Notes: generated by a model not told the origin, from the letters alone. A DNA stretch of 30,511 nucleotides from JALHTG01 sp964653695 (GCA_964653695.1 CAZZFQ010000010.1:1-30511); one strand, 5' to 3'; shown: positions 6,721 through 15,188, numbered from the stretch's first letter. Translations and numbers: made by a program.

Positions 6721-6834
6721 GTGACAGCTGACGAGGCTTACGGCTTACTCATGCTGGGAACTCAGATACTGTCCTTCATAGCATTGCTTCTCATATTTGT
6801 CTACGTTGCGTACGAGCGAACAAGGCCCACATAG
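6721..6834 (+). CDS. Small single-pass membrane protein, 37 residues
   Basis: A short gene: a GTG at 6721 preceded by GAGGAG with a normal spacer, coding for a polar N-terminus (TADEAYGLLMLGTQ), one hydrophobic helix (about residues 12-31, ILSFIALLLIFVYVAY) and a charged tail ERTRPT before TAG. An alternative in-frame GTG at 6697, next to the predicted transcription start, would give 45 residues. Support is the clean combination of TATA box, ribosome-binding site, a single helix with a positively charged C-terminal end, and a stop followed by a hairpin. I recognise no family. The position between the SWIM gene and lhr may be accidental. Confidence 0.55.
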   Translation: MTADEAYGLLMLGTQILSFIALLLIFVYVAYERTRPT

Positions 6835-6896
6835 ACCATGTAAGGCGCATTGGCAAAGTGCAAGCTCGTGCAGGAGAAGAAGATGTAGGGGAGAGG

Positions 6897-6926
6897 GGAG
6901 CCGCCGTCAAACGACGGCACTTCTCC
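6897..6926 (+). terminator. Hairpin between small membrane gene and lhr
   Basis: GCCGTC (6903-6908) and GACGGC (6913-6918) form a perfect 6-bp stem around AAAC, extended after a small internal loop by GGAG/CTCC (6897-6900, 6923-6926). It lies 62 bases after the stop of the small membrane gene and 52 bases before lhr. It may end the short transcript, form part of the lhr leader, or be an independent small RNA. There is no long T tract. Confidence 0.35.
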
Positions 6927-6978
6927 AAAATGTCAGGGACAGAGTGGAGGCACTTGGCTTAAGGGAGTAATGTGAGAG

Positions 6979-9825
6979 TTGAGTGTCTTCTCTCTTCTGC
7001 GGCCTGGCCTGCAAATGTTGCTTGACAGGGAGGCTATTGCCGAACCCAGTGTCATTCAAGATCTCGCCATTCCAAAGATCCTTCAAGGAAAGAACGTCTT
7101 GATCATAGCGCCTACAGGAACAGGTAAGACCTACGCCGCAGTAATGCCCGTCTTCGAGTTATTCCTGCGGAAGAAAGACAGAGAGCCAACAAAGGGAATC
7201 TCCATTCTCTATCTTACCCCGCTACGGGCGCTCAACCGCGATATTCTAAGAAGGCTTGCGGAAAATGGCAAACAGCTCGACATCAAGGTGCAGGTCAGGC
7301 ATGGAGACACTCCTACCCATGTCAGGTCGCTGCAGGCAAAGTTTCCTCCAGACATGTTGATCACGACACCTGAGACCCTTCAGGCGATTCTTCCCGGAAA
7401 GCGGATGAAGGAACACTTGAAAGGTGTGCGGTGGGTTGTAGTTGATGAGATTCATGAACTGGCAACGGATAAGCGAGGAGTTCAGCTTTCAGTAGCCTTG
7501 GAAAGGCTGCGAAACCTAACTGAGAGTGAGTTTCAAAGGGTCGGGCTCTCGGCAACGATAGGCGAGGACCTCAAGGTTGGACAGTTTCTGGTCGGAGAAA
7601 ACAGGGCCGTAGAGATAGTTAGGTCTGAAGAGGCAAGAAGGTTCGAAGCTGAAGTAGAATACGTCAAACCGAAGGAGAGAGACTACAAGGACTCTGAAAA
7701 GCTCGGGATTCCAGCTCCAACGGTAGCAAGGGTGAGAAGAATATGCGAGCTGATATCCCAACATAGGTCGACACTCGTATTCACCAATACGCGCGAACAC
7801 GCAGAGGCTTTGGGATCGCAAATACACGCTCTCGATGAAGCCCTGCCTGTCAAGGTCCATCACGGCTCCCTGTCTCGAGAGATAAGGGAAGAAGCTGAGA
7901 AGGAGTTTCAGTCAGGGACGATCAGAGCGGTCATATGCACGTCCTCGCTAGAGCTTGGCATCGACATTGGCTCAGTCGACTTCATCATCCAATACATGTC
8001 GCCTAGAGAAGCAACGCGGCTGATACAAAGGGTCGGAAGAAGTGGACACAGAATCAGAGGAATCCCTAGAGGAATCATAGTTTCAGGGTGGGCCGACGAC
8101 ATCTTAGAATCGTCAGTGATCATCAGTCATGCAAGGAAGGAACAACTAGAGAGAGTTAGGATTCATGAGAACGCCCTAGACGTCCTCGCTCATCAGACAG
8201 TAGGAATACTCCTTGATCAGGGAAGATGCAAAGAAGAAGAAATCCTAGAGACTGTCACAAGAGCCTACCCCTACAGAGCCCTAGATCTCGAAGATTTCAT
8301 GGCCACTCTCAAGCAGCTTGTAGATTTGCGCATCGTGGTGCAAAGGGAAGAAAAAATTCAGGCAAGGTTCCCGAAAGCCTTTCACTACTACTACGAGAAT
8401 CTCTCAATGATACCTGACGTGAAGCGATTCACTGTCTTCGACTTCATAAGAAGACGCAAGATCGGAACGCTCGATCAAGAGTTCGTTGCCCGAAGCTGCA
8501 AACCACGCGTAGAATTCATCATGCACGGCCATACTTGGAGGGTTGTCGCAGTTGACGAGGCTAAGCTCTCGGTCGAAGTTGAACCCGTCCCACCAAGCCT
8601 CACAGCAATTCCAAGCTGGGAAGGAGAAATAATCCCGGTCGATTACACCGTATCTGAACAGGTGGGTGCTCTCAGAAGAAGGATCATACGCAATGTCCTG
8701 CAGGAATCTCGCTCGCCTGAAACTGCATCCGAACTATCAATCAATCCTGAAGCCTTTGAAAAAGCCTCTGACACACTCAGAGAGCACATCAATGAGTATG
8801 TCCTCCCAACTGAGAACGAAATAGTTGTAGAGAAGTTTGAGAACTGCATAGTAATACATGCCTGCTTCGGCAACCTTGTGAATGCAACTCTGGCAGCAGC
8901 ATTGGCGCCTCTTCTCGCAGCAAAGTACGGGATCAACATCGCGACGCAGACAGACCCCTATAGAGTCGGACTGATCATTCCAGTCAAGATCCATGCTCAT
9001 CTTGTTGCGAATGAGCTCAGGAATCTACAGCCAGAAGATCTTGAAAAAATAGTCTTGGGTTCAATGGAGGAAACAGAACTCTTCGCTTGGAGGCACTGGC
9101 ATGTGGCTCGACGGTTCGGAGCTGTGGAGAGAAGGGCAGACTACAAGTCCAATCGAGCGAAATTCTTGGTTTCAGTATACAGGAACACGCCGATAAACAA
9201 AGAAGCACGACGAGAGGTCCTTTTGGAAAAACTCGACCTGGACCAATCAAGACTGCTTATACAGAAAGTCTGCCAAGGAGAGGTCTCAGTCGAAGCGATT
9301 GAACAGAAAGGGGTCAGTTGCTCCCCACTGGCCATGCCGATAGTAGATAAGGTGATCCCTCACGACCTCCTCCGCCCAGCAGTCCCAGCGAAAGCACTTG
9401 CCGAAATCGTCAAGGAGCGACTACTATCCGAAACCATGAGACTTGTCTGCTTCTACAAGGCTGACTGGGAAGGGCTTCGAACCGTCCGGACGCTCCAAGA
9501 AACGATTCGCTGTCCCACATGCAAGTCGACATTGGTGGCGGCAACTTATCCTCGCGATGAGAACCTCATCAAAATCGTCAAAAAGAAGCTGCAACGAAAA
9601 CCACTGTCCCCTGAAGAAGAACGAGAATGGCAGAGGGGTTGGACTAGCGCCAGCATAGTTCAAACCTCGGGCAAGCGAGCAGTGATTGCGATGAGCGGAA
9701 GAGGCGTAGGCCCAACCACCGCCATCCGCATCTTGAGACGTTTTTGTAGAACGGAAGAAGAATTCTACACGGAGATACTGAAAGCAGAAAGAGAGTACGC
9801 AAGAACCCGCATGTTCTGGGACTAG
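6979..9825 (+). CDS. lhr: Lhr-family superfamily 2 helicase
   Basis: A full-length, 948-residue ATP-dependent 3'-5' helicase of the Lhr type acting on DNA or DNA-RNA hybrids. The motifs run in order: Q motif Q27, Walker A APTGTGKT (44-51), DEIH (156-159), SATIG (191-195), TNTREHAEAL (269-278), TSSLELGIDIG (321-331) and QRVGRSGH (350-357). A winged-helix region follows (about 430-520), then the large beta-barrel/domain 4 region typical of Lhr-Core and an archaeal C-terminal extension with a CPTC pair (C845, C848) and a helix-hairpin-helix-like RGVGPTTAIRIL. The start is a TTG at 6979; GGGAG lies 11 bases upstream. Archaeal Lhr proteins are implicated in recombination and repair. Here it is close to a phosphoesterase, a SWIM protein and RPA. 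I did not assign it to aLhr1 or aLhr2. Confidence 0.93.
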   Translation: MSVFSLLRPGLQMLLDREAIAEPSVIQDLAIPKILQGKNVLIIAPTGTGKTYAAVMPVFELFLRKKDREPTKGISILYLTPLRALNRDILRRLAENGKQLDIKVQVRHGDTPTHVRSLQAKFPPDMLITTPETLQAILPGKRMKEHLKGVRWVVVDEIHELATDKRGVQLSVALERLRNLTESEFQRVGLSATIGEDLKVGQFLVGENRAVEIVRSEEARRFEAEVEYVKPKERDYKDSEKLGIPAPTVARVRRICELISQHRSTLVFTNTREHAEALGSQIHALDEALPVKVHHGSLSREIREEAEKEFQSGTIRAVICTSSLELGIDIGSVDFIIQYMSPREATRLIQRVGRSGHRIRGIPRGIIVSGWADDILESSVIISHARKEQLERVRIHENALDVLAHQTVGILLDQGRCKEEEILETVTRAYPYRALDLEDFMATLKQLVDLRIVVQREEKIQARFPKAFHYYYENLSMIPDVKRFTVFDFIRRRKIGTLDQEFVARSCKPRVEFIMHGHTWRVVAVDEAKLSVEVEPVPPSLTAIPSWEGEIIPVDYTVSEQVGALRRRIIRNVLQESRSPETASELSINPEAFEKASDTLREHINEYVLPTENEIVVEKFENCIVIHACFGNLVNATLAAALAPLLAAKYGINIATQTDPYRVGLIIPVKIHAHLVANELRNLQPEDLEKIVLGSMEETELFAWRHWHVARRFGAVERRADYKSNRAKFLVSVYRNTPINKEARREVLLEKLDLDQSRLLIQKVCQGEVSVEAIEQKGVSCSPLAMPIVDKVIPHDLLRPAVPAKALAEIVKERLLSETMRLVCFYKADWEGLRTVRTLQETIRCPTCKSTLVAATYPRDENLIKIVKKKLQRKPLSPEEEREWQRGWTSASIVQTSGKRAVIAMSGRGVGPTTAIRILRRFCRTEEEFYTEILKAEREYARTRMFWD

Positions 9826-9844
9826 GAACTCATTTGTCGGATCT

Positions 9845-9884
9845 CATTTCGGGATCTCGAGTTCTCGTAGTCATCCCTGAAATG
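9845..9884. repeat. Stem-loop downstream of lhr
   Basis: CATTTCGGGAT (9845-9855) pairs with ATCCC-T-GAAATG (9873-9884): 11 base pairs with one bulged T around a 17-base loop. It starts 20 bases after the lhr stop, inside a 204-base gap that otherwise holds a weak TATA-like CAATTTAGA near 9968 for the next gene and no credible reading frame. It is probably the 3' end or processing structure of the lhr transcript. Confidence 0.45.
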
Positions 9885-10029
9885 GCTTAACTAGGCGAGA
9901 CAGAGTCGATTGTATGTTTTCGCTTTGAAAGATGTCTTGCAAAGGAAGACTCATAATGAAGAGGCTTCAATTTAGATTCGAAATGAAATCAAGAGAAAGA
10001 TAATCACGGTCATCTTAGGAAGTGGCAAA

Positions 10030-10845
10030 GTGGCAGTCACCATTGGACGAAGCCTTTCACTGATATTCATTCTCTCAGTAGTGACATACACGGGTTGCCG
10101 TCGAGCCTATACGGTCGAGTCGGTAAATCTCTTGAGAAACCCAAGTTTCGAGGAGGTGGGTTCCTGGAGAACCTATACGGCCGACGCCAATGACGTCGCA
10201 GATCCGAGGAGCTCTACCCGAGCCCACAGTGGAGATTACTCTGCCTACACCAAGGCGACCACTATTGGTGGAGACGGATACGCCCTAATATCTCAAGACA
10301 TCTCCATATCCATAAGCTCGAATCTAGAATTGTCCTTTTGGCTATACGTCAGACAGCACGAACTCCCGTTCCAAGGATACATAAAGGGATTCGTAGCTAG
10401 TTCAGGAGGCAGATTTCTTGATGTCGGAATCTGGTCAGGCGACTCACCTAAACCGAAAGCGAACGAATACCGCTTCCAAGCCCGAGTGGAAAAGTACGAC
10501 GCATGGTTCAGAATAAAGGCAAACATAGGAAAGCTTTGGATCAACGAAGCAAAGTTCCCAGGAGACGACACGATAACGGCAATTTCGCTTGGGATCTATA
10601 ACGGGCTTGTCTACGCTCTCCCTAAGAACCTCCTTCAACTTGAAGTATTCTTCGACGACGTGTTCTTAGGGCCGTCGGTAGTCGAGGAGGAACCCAGCTT
10701 CCCTTGGCTTATGACCGCAACAGCCGGCTTGATAGGCGCGACCATTGCAGCTGTCGTAATTGTCAGAAGGCGGTCACGTTCTGCGGAACGTCCTTCAATC
10801 GCCCGTGACAGTCATGTTCGCCGAACACTAGGTCAGATGTTGTGA
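10030..10845 (+). CDS. Secreted jelly-roll protein with C-terminal membrane anchor
   Basis: A 271-residue surface protein. It has a signal peptide or N-terminal anchor (about residues 5-25, hydrophobic core SLSLIFILSVVTYT) and a beta-sandwich (about 30-225) that looks like a carbohydrate-binding or laminin-G-type module: it opens with NLLRNPSFEEVGSW and has the AHSGDYSAY and ISQDISI strands of CBM4/9-like domains. A transmembrane helix (about 226-246, TAGLIGATIAAVVIV) and an Arg-rich cytoplasmic tail of about 25 residues follow. The start is a GTG at 10030 behind AGGAAGTG. The RPA gene follows 12 bases downstream with its ribosome-binding site overlapping this gene's end, so the two are probably co-transcribed, an odd pairing of a surface protein with a ssDNA-binding protein. 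Ligand unknown. Confidence 0.75.
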   Translation: MAVTIGRSLSLIFILSVVTYTGCRRAYTVESVNLLRNPSFEEVGSWRTYTADANDVADPRSSTRAHSGDYSAYTKATTIGGDGYALISQDISISISSNLELSFWLYVRQHELPFQGYIKGFVASSGGRFLDVGIWSGDSPKPKANEYRFQARVEKYDAWFRIKANIGKLWINEAKFPGDDTITAISLGIYNGLVYALPKNLLQLEVFFDDVFLGPSVVEEEPSFPWLMTATAGLIGATIAAVVIVRRRSRSAERPSIARDSHVRRTLGQML

Positions 10846-10857
10846 GGAGGATCCTGC

Positions 10858-12858
10858 TTGTCTGAGAATGTGATTCACGCGATTCTGACGCATCGCAAAG
10901 ACCTCTCAAGGGAAGAAGTGCTCGGTCTTATCGAGAAGAAGAAGGCTGAGTCTGGAGGTTTCCTTTCAGATCACGGTGCAGCCATGCTCGTCGCTCAGGA
11001 TCTGGATGTGGAGGTTGAGAGAAGCGGACTGTCAGGAATCAGAATTAGAGACATGGTAAGCGGTCTGAGCGATGTGACGGTTACAGGAAAGGTCACAGCA
11101 GTGTCGACCCTTCAAGAATTCAAGCGCAAAGATGGAAGCCCCGGTAAGGTGTTGAGATTTGTCCTAGCAGACCTCACAAGCGAGGTGAACTGTGTAGCTT
11201 GGGATGGACAGGCAGAGAGATTGGCGAATCAACAGCTTGAAGGCAGAACCGTATCCGTATCACACGGGTACACGCGCGAAGGTCTCGGGGGAAGCGTAGA
11301 GCTGTTCATCGGCGATAGAGGTCAAGTTGAATTCATACAAGAGGTCCACGAACTAGGTGGGCAGCCCACAGGTCAGTTCTTGAGCATTGCGGATGCGCTG
11401 AAATGCGAGGGAGAGGTGGATCTTGTGGGTATTGTGAAGATACCACCGAGAATTACAGAGTTCAAGAGAGCCGATGGGTTGGGAAGGGTTCTTCGAACAA
11501 AACTCATGGACAATACTGGAAGAATAACGCTTGTTGCTTGGAACGAGAAAGCAGACGACTTGCACAATTTAACGGTCGGAAAGGCGGTCTTGGTATCCAG
11601 AGGAAGGATCAAGACCTCCATAAACGGTAGCGCAGAAGTTCACGCAGACTCTATGAGTCGCGTAGAGCCCCTTGAGTCTACCCCAGCGCAATTGGTCAAT
11701 GTTGAGTTGCAGCCGCTTAAGATCTCACAGATTAAAGCAAACATGCGAGACGTAGATGTCATGGCGAGAATACTGAAGGTTCAGCCTCCAATGGAAGTGA
11801 GGAGGACGACCGGCGAGACGACGAGAGTCATGCGTCTCCTCCTTGGGGACGATACAGGCATTATTCAAGCGTCTCTGTGGGATGACAAGGCCGAACTCAA
11901 TCTTGAGGCAGGAGAAACGATTCTCATAGAGGATGCGACGAGCAGGGAACGCCTGGGCGAAGTCTCGATAAGCGTAGGAAAGGCTGGTGCTGTCACAGCA
12001 AGCCCTGAGGCAGGGCTCAAAGAGCTTCAGCTGGCTCCAAAGAGAATCACAGAGTTACCACAACAGGGAGGTCCAGCCTTCGTCGAGGGAACAATCGTTA
12101 GCCCTCCCTCGTCGAGGCAAGTTCAAACTTCGAAAGGCGAAGTGGTCGACTTCTCTGAAATTCAATTGAGGGACGACTCAGCTGAATGTAGAGTAGTATT
12201 TTGGAGGGATATCGCAAAACAGGTCGCCACGTTGAGGCAAGGTACTAAGGTAAGGCTGTTCGGAGTCTATCCCCGCCTTGGATTCAAAGGCGGAGTTGAG
12301 CTGTCTTCTGGTCCAATAACATACGTCGAAACAGTAGGCGAGCAAACCTCTCAAAGAGTTGACAAGATCGTTGAGTTGAAGGAAGATGTCGAAGGAGCCC
12401 TTCATGGGATCATCATAGAGCTCTCAAGTGCGTCTCATGCCTCGCCCATTTGCAGGAGATGCGGGTCGAAGGTCGAGTTCCAAGACGACACGACTATCTG
12501 TGAACAGTGCCAGTCAAGCCAAGACATAGACCTCTCTGCCACTCTCTTTCTCAGAATTGATGACGGGTCAGGCTACGTTGATGCCGTTGTTGAAAGCCCC
12601 GAATCAAACGCGTTACTAGCCCAAGATACGAAGTGGATCCTCAGAAGCCTCATCGAAAGGAAAACACCAAGAATTCAGCTCACGGTCGAAACTTTGAGCC
12701 GGCTGATCGGAATGAAAGTTCTCTCGAAGGGAGTTCTGGGTAAGGATTCGAAGACTGGCAGAACCATTTTTCGAGTGAAGGAGATTCGGGAAACCCCGTC
12801 AAACAGTGACCCGCGGGGCCTACTGGGTCGGGATCTTCTGAAACTGAGAACTACCTAG
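10858..12858 (+). CDS. Replication protein A-like ssDNA-binding protein, five OB folds
   Basis: A 666-residue single-stranded-DNA-binding protein of the archaeal RPA1 type. An N-terminal helical segment (1-60) is followed by four successive OB folds (about 72-160, 185-270, 297-383 and 407-490), each showing the strands V.GKV, VLR..L.D.T and V..W. A fifth OB fold (about 511-640) carries a zinc ribbon (C532, C535, C548, C551: CRRCG and CEQC) like the DNA-binding domain C of eukaryotic RPA70. The TTG start at 10858 is set by AGGAGG eight bases upstream. The 3' end overlaps the convergent iorB by 8 bases. It should protect ssDNA during replication and repair; the nearby lhr, SWIM and phosphoesterase genes fit this. 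No RPA-associated small subunit is visible. Confidence 0.9.
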   Translation: MSENVIHAILTHRKDLSREEVLGLIEKKKAESGGFLSDHGAAMLVAQDLDVEVERSGLSGIRIRDMVSGLSDVTVTGKVTAVSTLQEFKRKDGSPGKVLRFVLADLTSEVNCVAWDGQAERLANQQLEGRTVSVSHGYTREGLGGSVELFIGDRGQVEFIQEVHELGGQPTGQFLSIADALKCEGEVDLVGIVKIPPRITEFKRADGLGRVLRTKLMDNTGRITLVAWNEKADDLHNLTVGKAVLVSRGRIKTSINGSAEVHADSMSRVEPLESTPAQLVNVELQPLKISQIKANMRDVDVMARILKVQPPMEVRRTTGETTRVMRLLLGDDTGIIQASLWDDKAELNLEAGETILIEDATSRERLGEVSISVGKAGAVTASPEAGLKELQLAPKRITELPQQGGPAFVEGTIVSPPSSRQVQTSKGEVVDFSEIQLRDDSAECRVVFWRDIAKQVATLRQGTKVRLFGVYPRLGFKGGVELSSGPITYVETVGEQTSQRVDKIVELKEDVEGALHGIIIELSSASHASPICRRCGSKVEFQDDTTICEQCQSSQDIDLSATLFLRIDDGSGYVDAVVESPESNALLAQDTKWILRSLIERKTPRIQLTVETLSRLIGMKVLSKGVLGKDSKTGRTIFRVKEIRETPSNSDPRGLLGRDLLKLRTT

Positions 12859-13453
12859 GTGCGGCAGCCCTCTTACCTGCGTCGAAAGCGCCGAGATTAA
12901 CTTTCACGAACTCCTGAGGAACATGTTCTTTGATTGTTTGGATCAGGTTTTCCTCCTCGATTGGGAGCAAGCCAGTTGCTTCTAATGCCCCCATCAGCAC
13001 CATGTTCACAGCCAAGGAACTTCCCGCTTCCTCTGCGATTTTGAAGGCGTCTAGGACAGTGATATGCTCAGTAAATCTCTTGCATTGTTCAATAACCTCA
13101 TTGAGAGAGGGATACTTGTATGCGCCAGTGGAAACGGTCACAGGGATAATTGGCTTTGAGTTCATAACGATTCTTGTGTCTTGGTTGGTGAACTTGAGCG
13201 CTCTGAGCGTCTCGATCGGTTCGAATCCCAAGATCGCGTCCGCCGATCCTTCCATTATCGTCGGCGAATAGATATCACAGCCAATCCTTACATGTGATGC
13301 TACTGAGCCTCCTCGTTGCGCCATTCCATGCACCTCGCTTATGACCACTTCTAATTCTTCCCTCAAAGCCGCGTTGCCAAGAATTTCGGTGGCGAGTATT
13401 ACTCCCTGTCCGCCCACACCTACGACTATGATATCGATTTTCTTGGGATTCAT
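12851..13453 (-). CDS. iorB: Indolepyruvate:ferredoxin oxidoreductase, beta subunit
   Basis: The 200-residue gamma-domain subunit of an IOR-type 2-oxoacid oxidoreductase. It shows the CoA/nucleotide-type glycine motif GVGGQGV and the family segment EVHGMAQRGGSV, plus SHVRIG, ADAILGFEPIETLRAL and VNMVLMGAL. With IorA it converts aryl pyruvates from aromatic amino acids to aryl-acetyl-CoA, reducing ferredoxin. The ATG at 13453 was chosen over an in-frame GTG at 13462 because AGTGA lies five bases upstream. It follows iorA by 28 bases in the same operon; its stop overlaps the convergent RPA gene by 8 bases. Confidence 0.9.
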   Translation of the reverse strand: MNPKKIDIIVVGVGGQGVILATEILGNAALREELEVVISEVHGMAQRGGSVASHVRIGCDIYSPTIMEGSADAILGFEPIETLRALKFTNQDTRIVMNSKPIIPVTVSTGAYKYPSLNEVIEQCKRFTEHITVLDAFKIAEEAGSSLAVNMVLMGALEATGLLPIEEENLIQTIKEHVPQEFVKVNLGAFDAGKRAAAPR

Positions 13454-13481
13454 GGTGTTCACTTTTGATTAGAGACCTTGC

Positions 13482-15188
13482 CTAGACGGGTACGCTCTGG
13501 TCAGCCGCTGCTCTTTGACGTGACTTGACCTCTACGCACGGCCCTCTGAAAACCACGACAGCCGGGCCAGTATGACGGGTCGCTTCTTTCATTGCGGAAA
13601 CTGCGTTCTCGAACTGGAAGGGATCAACGACCTTGACGAAATCTATTCCGCAGGCCCTCGCTATGTCTTCAATCATTATTCGCTTGGTTGCTTTTCCCAT
13701 GGCTGTCAGACCGGTTCCCGGGTGCGGTTGATGGCCAGTCATCGCGGTAGCCATGTTGTCGAGTACAACGTATACAAATCTATGATTGTTGTATGCAGCG
13801 TTGATTAGGCCGGGGATTGACGCGTGAAAGAATGTTGAATCTCCAACCACGCCAATCACGGGATCGCCTGTGACTTTAGTAAGGCCTGCCGCTATCCCCA
13901 CGCTTGCCCCCATAGAGATCATGACATCCCCCACGGACAAAGGCGGTTGATAGCCAAGAGTGTAACAGCCGATATCAGTCGAAACAATGGCCTTCCCTTC
14001 AGTGGCGACCTTGATTGCGTGAAAGGACGCCATGTGTGGACACCCGGGACATAGCATAGGCGGCCTAGGAGGAGCCACCCTATTCGCTTGGGCTGCCTTA
14101 TTCTCCACTATTTCAAAACTCGACCCAAGATTCTTCCCCAAGATCTTTGACAGTCCTTGGGCCACGATTCCGGTAGAGAACTCGCCGTCTCGGGGAAAGA
14201 ATCCTTTCAGCTTTCCGAAGACCTCGACATCCTTAGCTGCCTCTTGGGCGATTGCTTTCACTTGAACCTCTAAGAATGGCTCCAATTCCTCAACGACGAC
14301 TGCTTTATGCACGCTTTGCAGAAATTTCGAGATCAAATCTACTGGGAGCGGATATGTCATTCCTAGCTTCAATACCTTAGCGGAAACTCCAATCAAACGT
14401 AGTGCTTCAATGCAGTAGTTGTATGATACTCCTGAGGTGATCAATCCGAGTGTACCTGTGCCGAGAATTGTATTGTATGTGGATCGCTCGGCAATCTTGC
14501 TGGCAAGCTTCATCTTTTCCAGGAGGACTGGATGCCTTCTACGAGAGTTTGCTGGAACCATGACAAAGCGTTCAGGATCTCGGACGAATGACCCAACTTC
14601 TCTCTTCTTGATATATCCAAACGTCACTATGCCTCTTGTGTGGCTGACACGGGTTACCATCCGCAGCATGACAGGGAGCTCCAGCTCCTCCGAGATCTCG
14701 AAGGCCGAGAGGAGCATCTCTCGGGCCTCTTGAGGATTCGAAGGTTCCAAGCACGGAATATTGGCGAGTAGCGCGTAGTAGCGATTGTCTTGTTCATTCT
14801 GAGAGCTGAAGCAATTAGGGTCATCAGCGGAAACGGTGACAAACCCTCCTCTGACCCCAGTGTAAGCAAGAGTGATCAACGTATCGGAAGCAACATTGAG
14901 TCCCACCATCTTCATGGCCGTTAGGGCACGTGCACCTGCCAAGGAAGCGCCTGCAGCTACCTCCAAAGCTACTTTCTCATTGGTCGAGTACTCCATGTAG
15001 ATGCCTGCGTCTTCGGAGATCTGAGCGATTGTGTCCCCTATCTCAGAGGCAGGCGTGCCAGGATACACTGCAACAACGTGGACTCCTGCCTCCAAAGCTC
15101 CGCGCGCGACGGCTTCGTTGCCAAGAAGAAGATGCTTGTCACCGGGCTTGTCTTCAAGGAGAACTTGGGGGTCACGCAACGCATTCAA
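13482..15188 (-). CDS. iorA: Indolepyruvate:ferredoxin oxidoreductase, alpha subunit, lacking ferredoxin domain
   Basis: This is the large catalytic subunit. The pyrimidine-binding half starts with LLLGNEAVARGALEAG and YPGTPASEI; the thiamine-diphosphate half has CPGCPHMASFH, DIGCYTLG, GDSTFFHASIPGLINA and DNMATAMTG. Known IorA proteins end with two [4Fe-4S] ferredoxin motifs, about 70 residues after the segment that reads VVVFRGPC here. This protein stops about 17 residues after it, and iorB begins 28 bases later, so the ferredoxin domain is absent rather than frameshifted out of view. The frame stays open to an ATG at 15296, but that start would overlap the divergent flavoprotein gene; the TTG at 15188 gives the usual 19 residues before LLLGN, and a GTG at 15218 is another option. 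Substrate specificity (aryl pyruvate) is inferred from the family. Confidence 0.85.
   Translation of the reverse strand: MNALRDPQVLLEDKPGDKHLLLGNEAVARGALEAGVHVVAVYPGTPASEIGDTIAQISEDAGIYMEYSTNEKVALEVAAGASLAGARALTAMKMVGLNVASDTLITLAYTGVRGGFVTVSADDPNCFSSQNEQDNRYYALLANIPCLEPSNPQEAREMLLSAFEISEELELPVMLRMVTRVSHTRGIVTFGYIKKREVGSFVRDPERFVMVPANSRRRHPVLLEKMKLASKIAERSTYNTILGTGTLGLITSGVSYNYCIEALRLIGVSAKVLKLGMTYPLPVDLISKFLQSVHKAVVVEELEPFLEVQVKAIAQEAAKDVEVFGKLKGFFPRDGEFSTGIVAQGLSKILGKNLGSSFEIVENKAAQANRVAPPRPPMLCPGCPHMASFHAIKVATEGKAIVSTDIGCYTLGYQPPLSVGDVMISMGASVGIAAGLTKVTGDPVIGVVGDSTFFHASIPGLINAAYNNHRFVYVVLDNMATAMTGHQPHPGTGLTAMGKATKRIMIEDIARACGIDFVKVVDPFQFENAVSAMKEATRHTGPAVVVFRGPCVEVKSRQRAAADQSVPV

Noticed and set aside
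9931..10003. Small frame of about 23 residues between lhr and the surface-protein gene
   Set aside because: No ribosome-binding site and no hydrophobic or metal-binding pattern; probably leader sequence.
13217..13229. T-loop-like GGTTCGAATCCC suggestive of a tRNA
   Set aside because: It lies inside iorB, encoding the conserved GFEPIE segment on the other strand, and no acceptor or anticodon arm fits around it.
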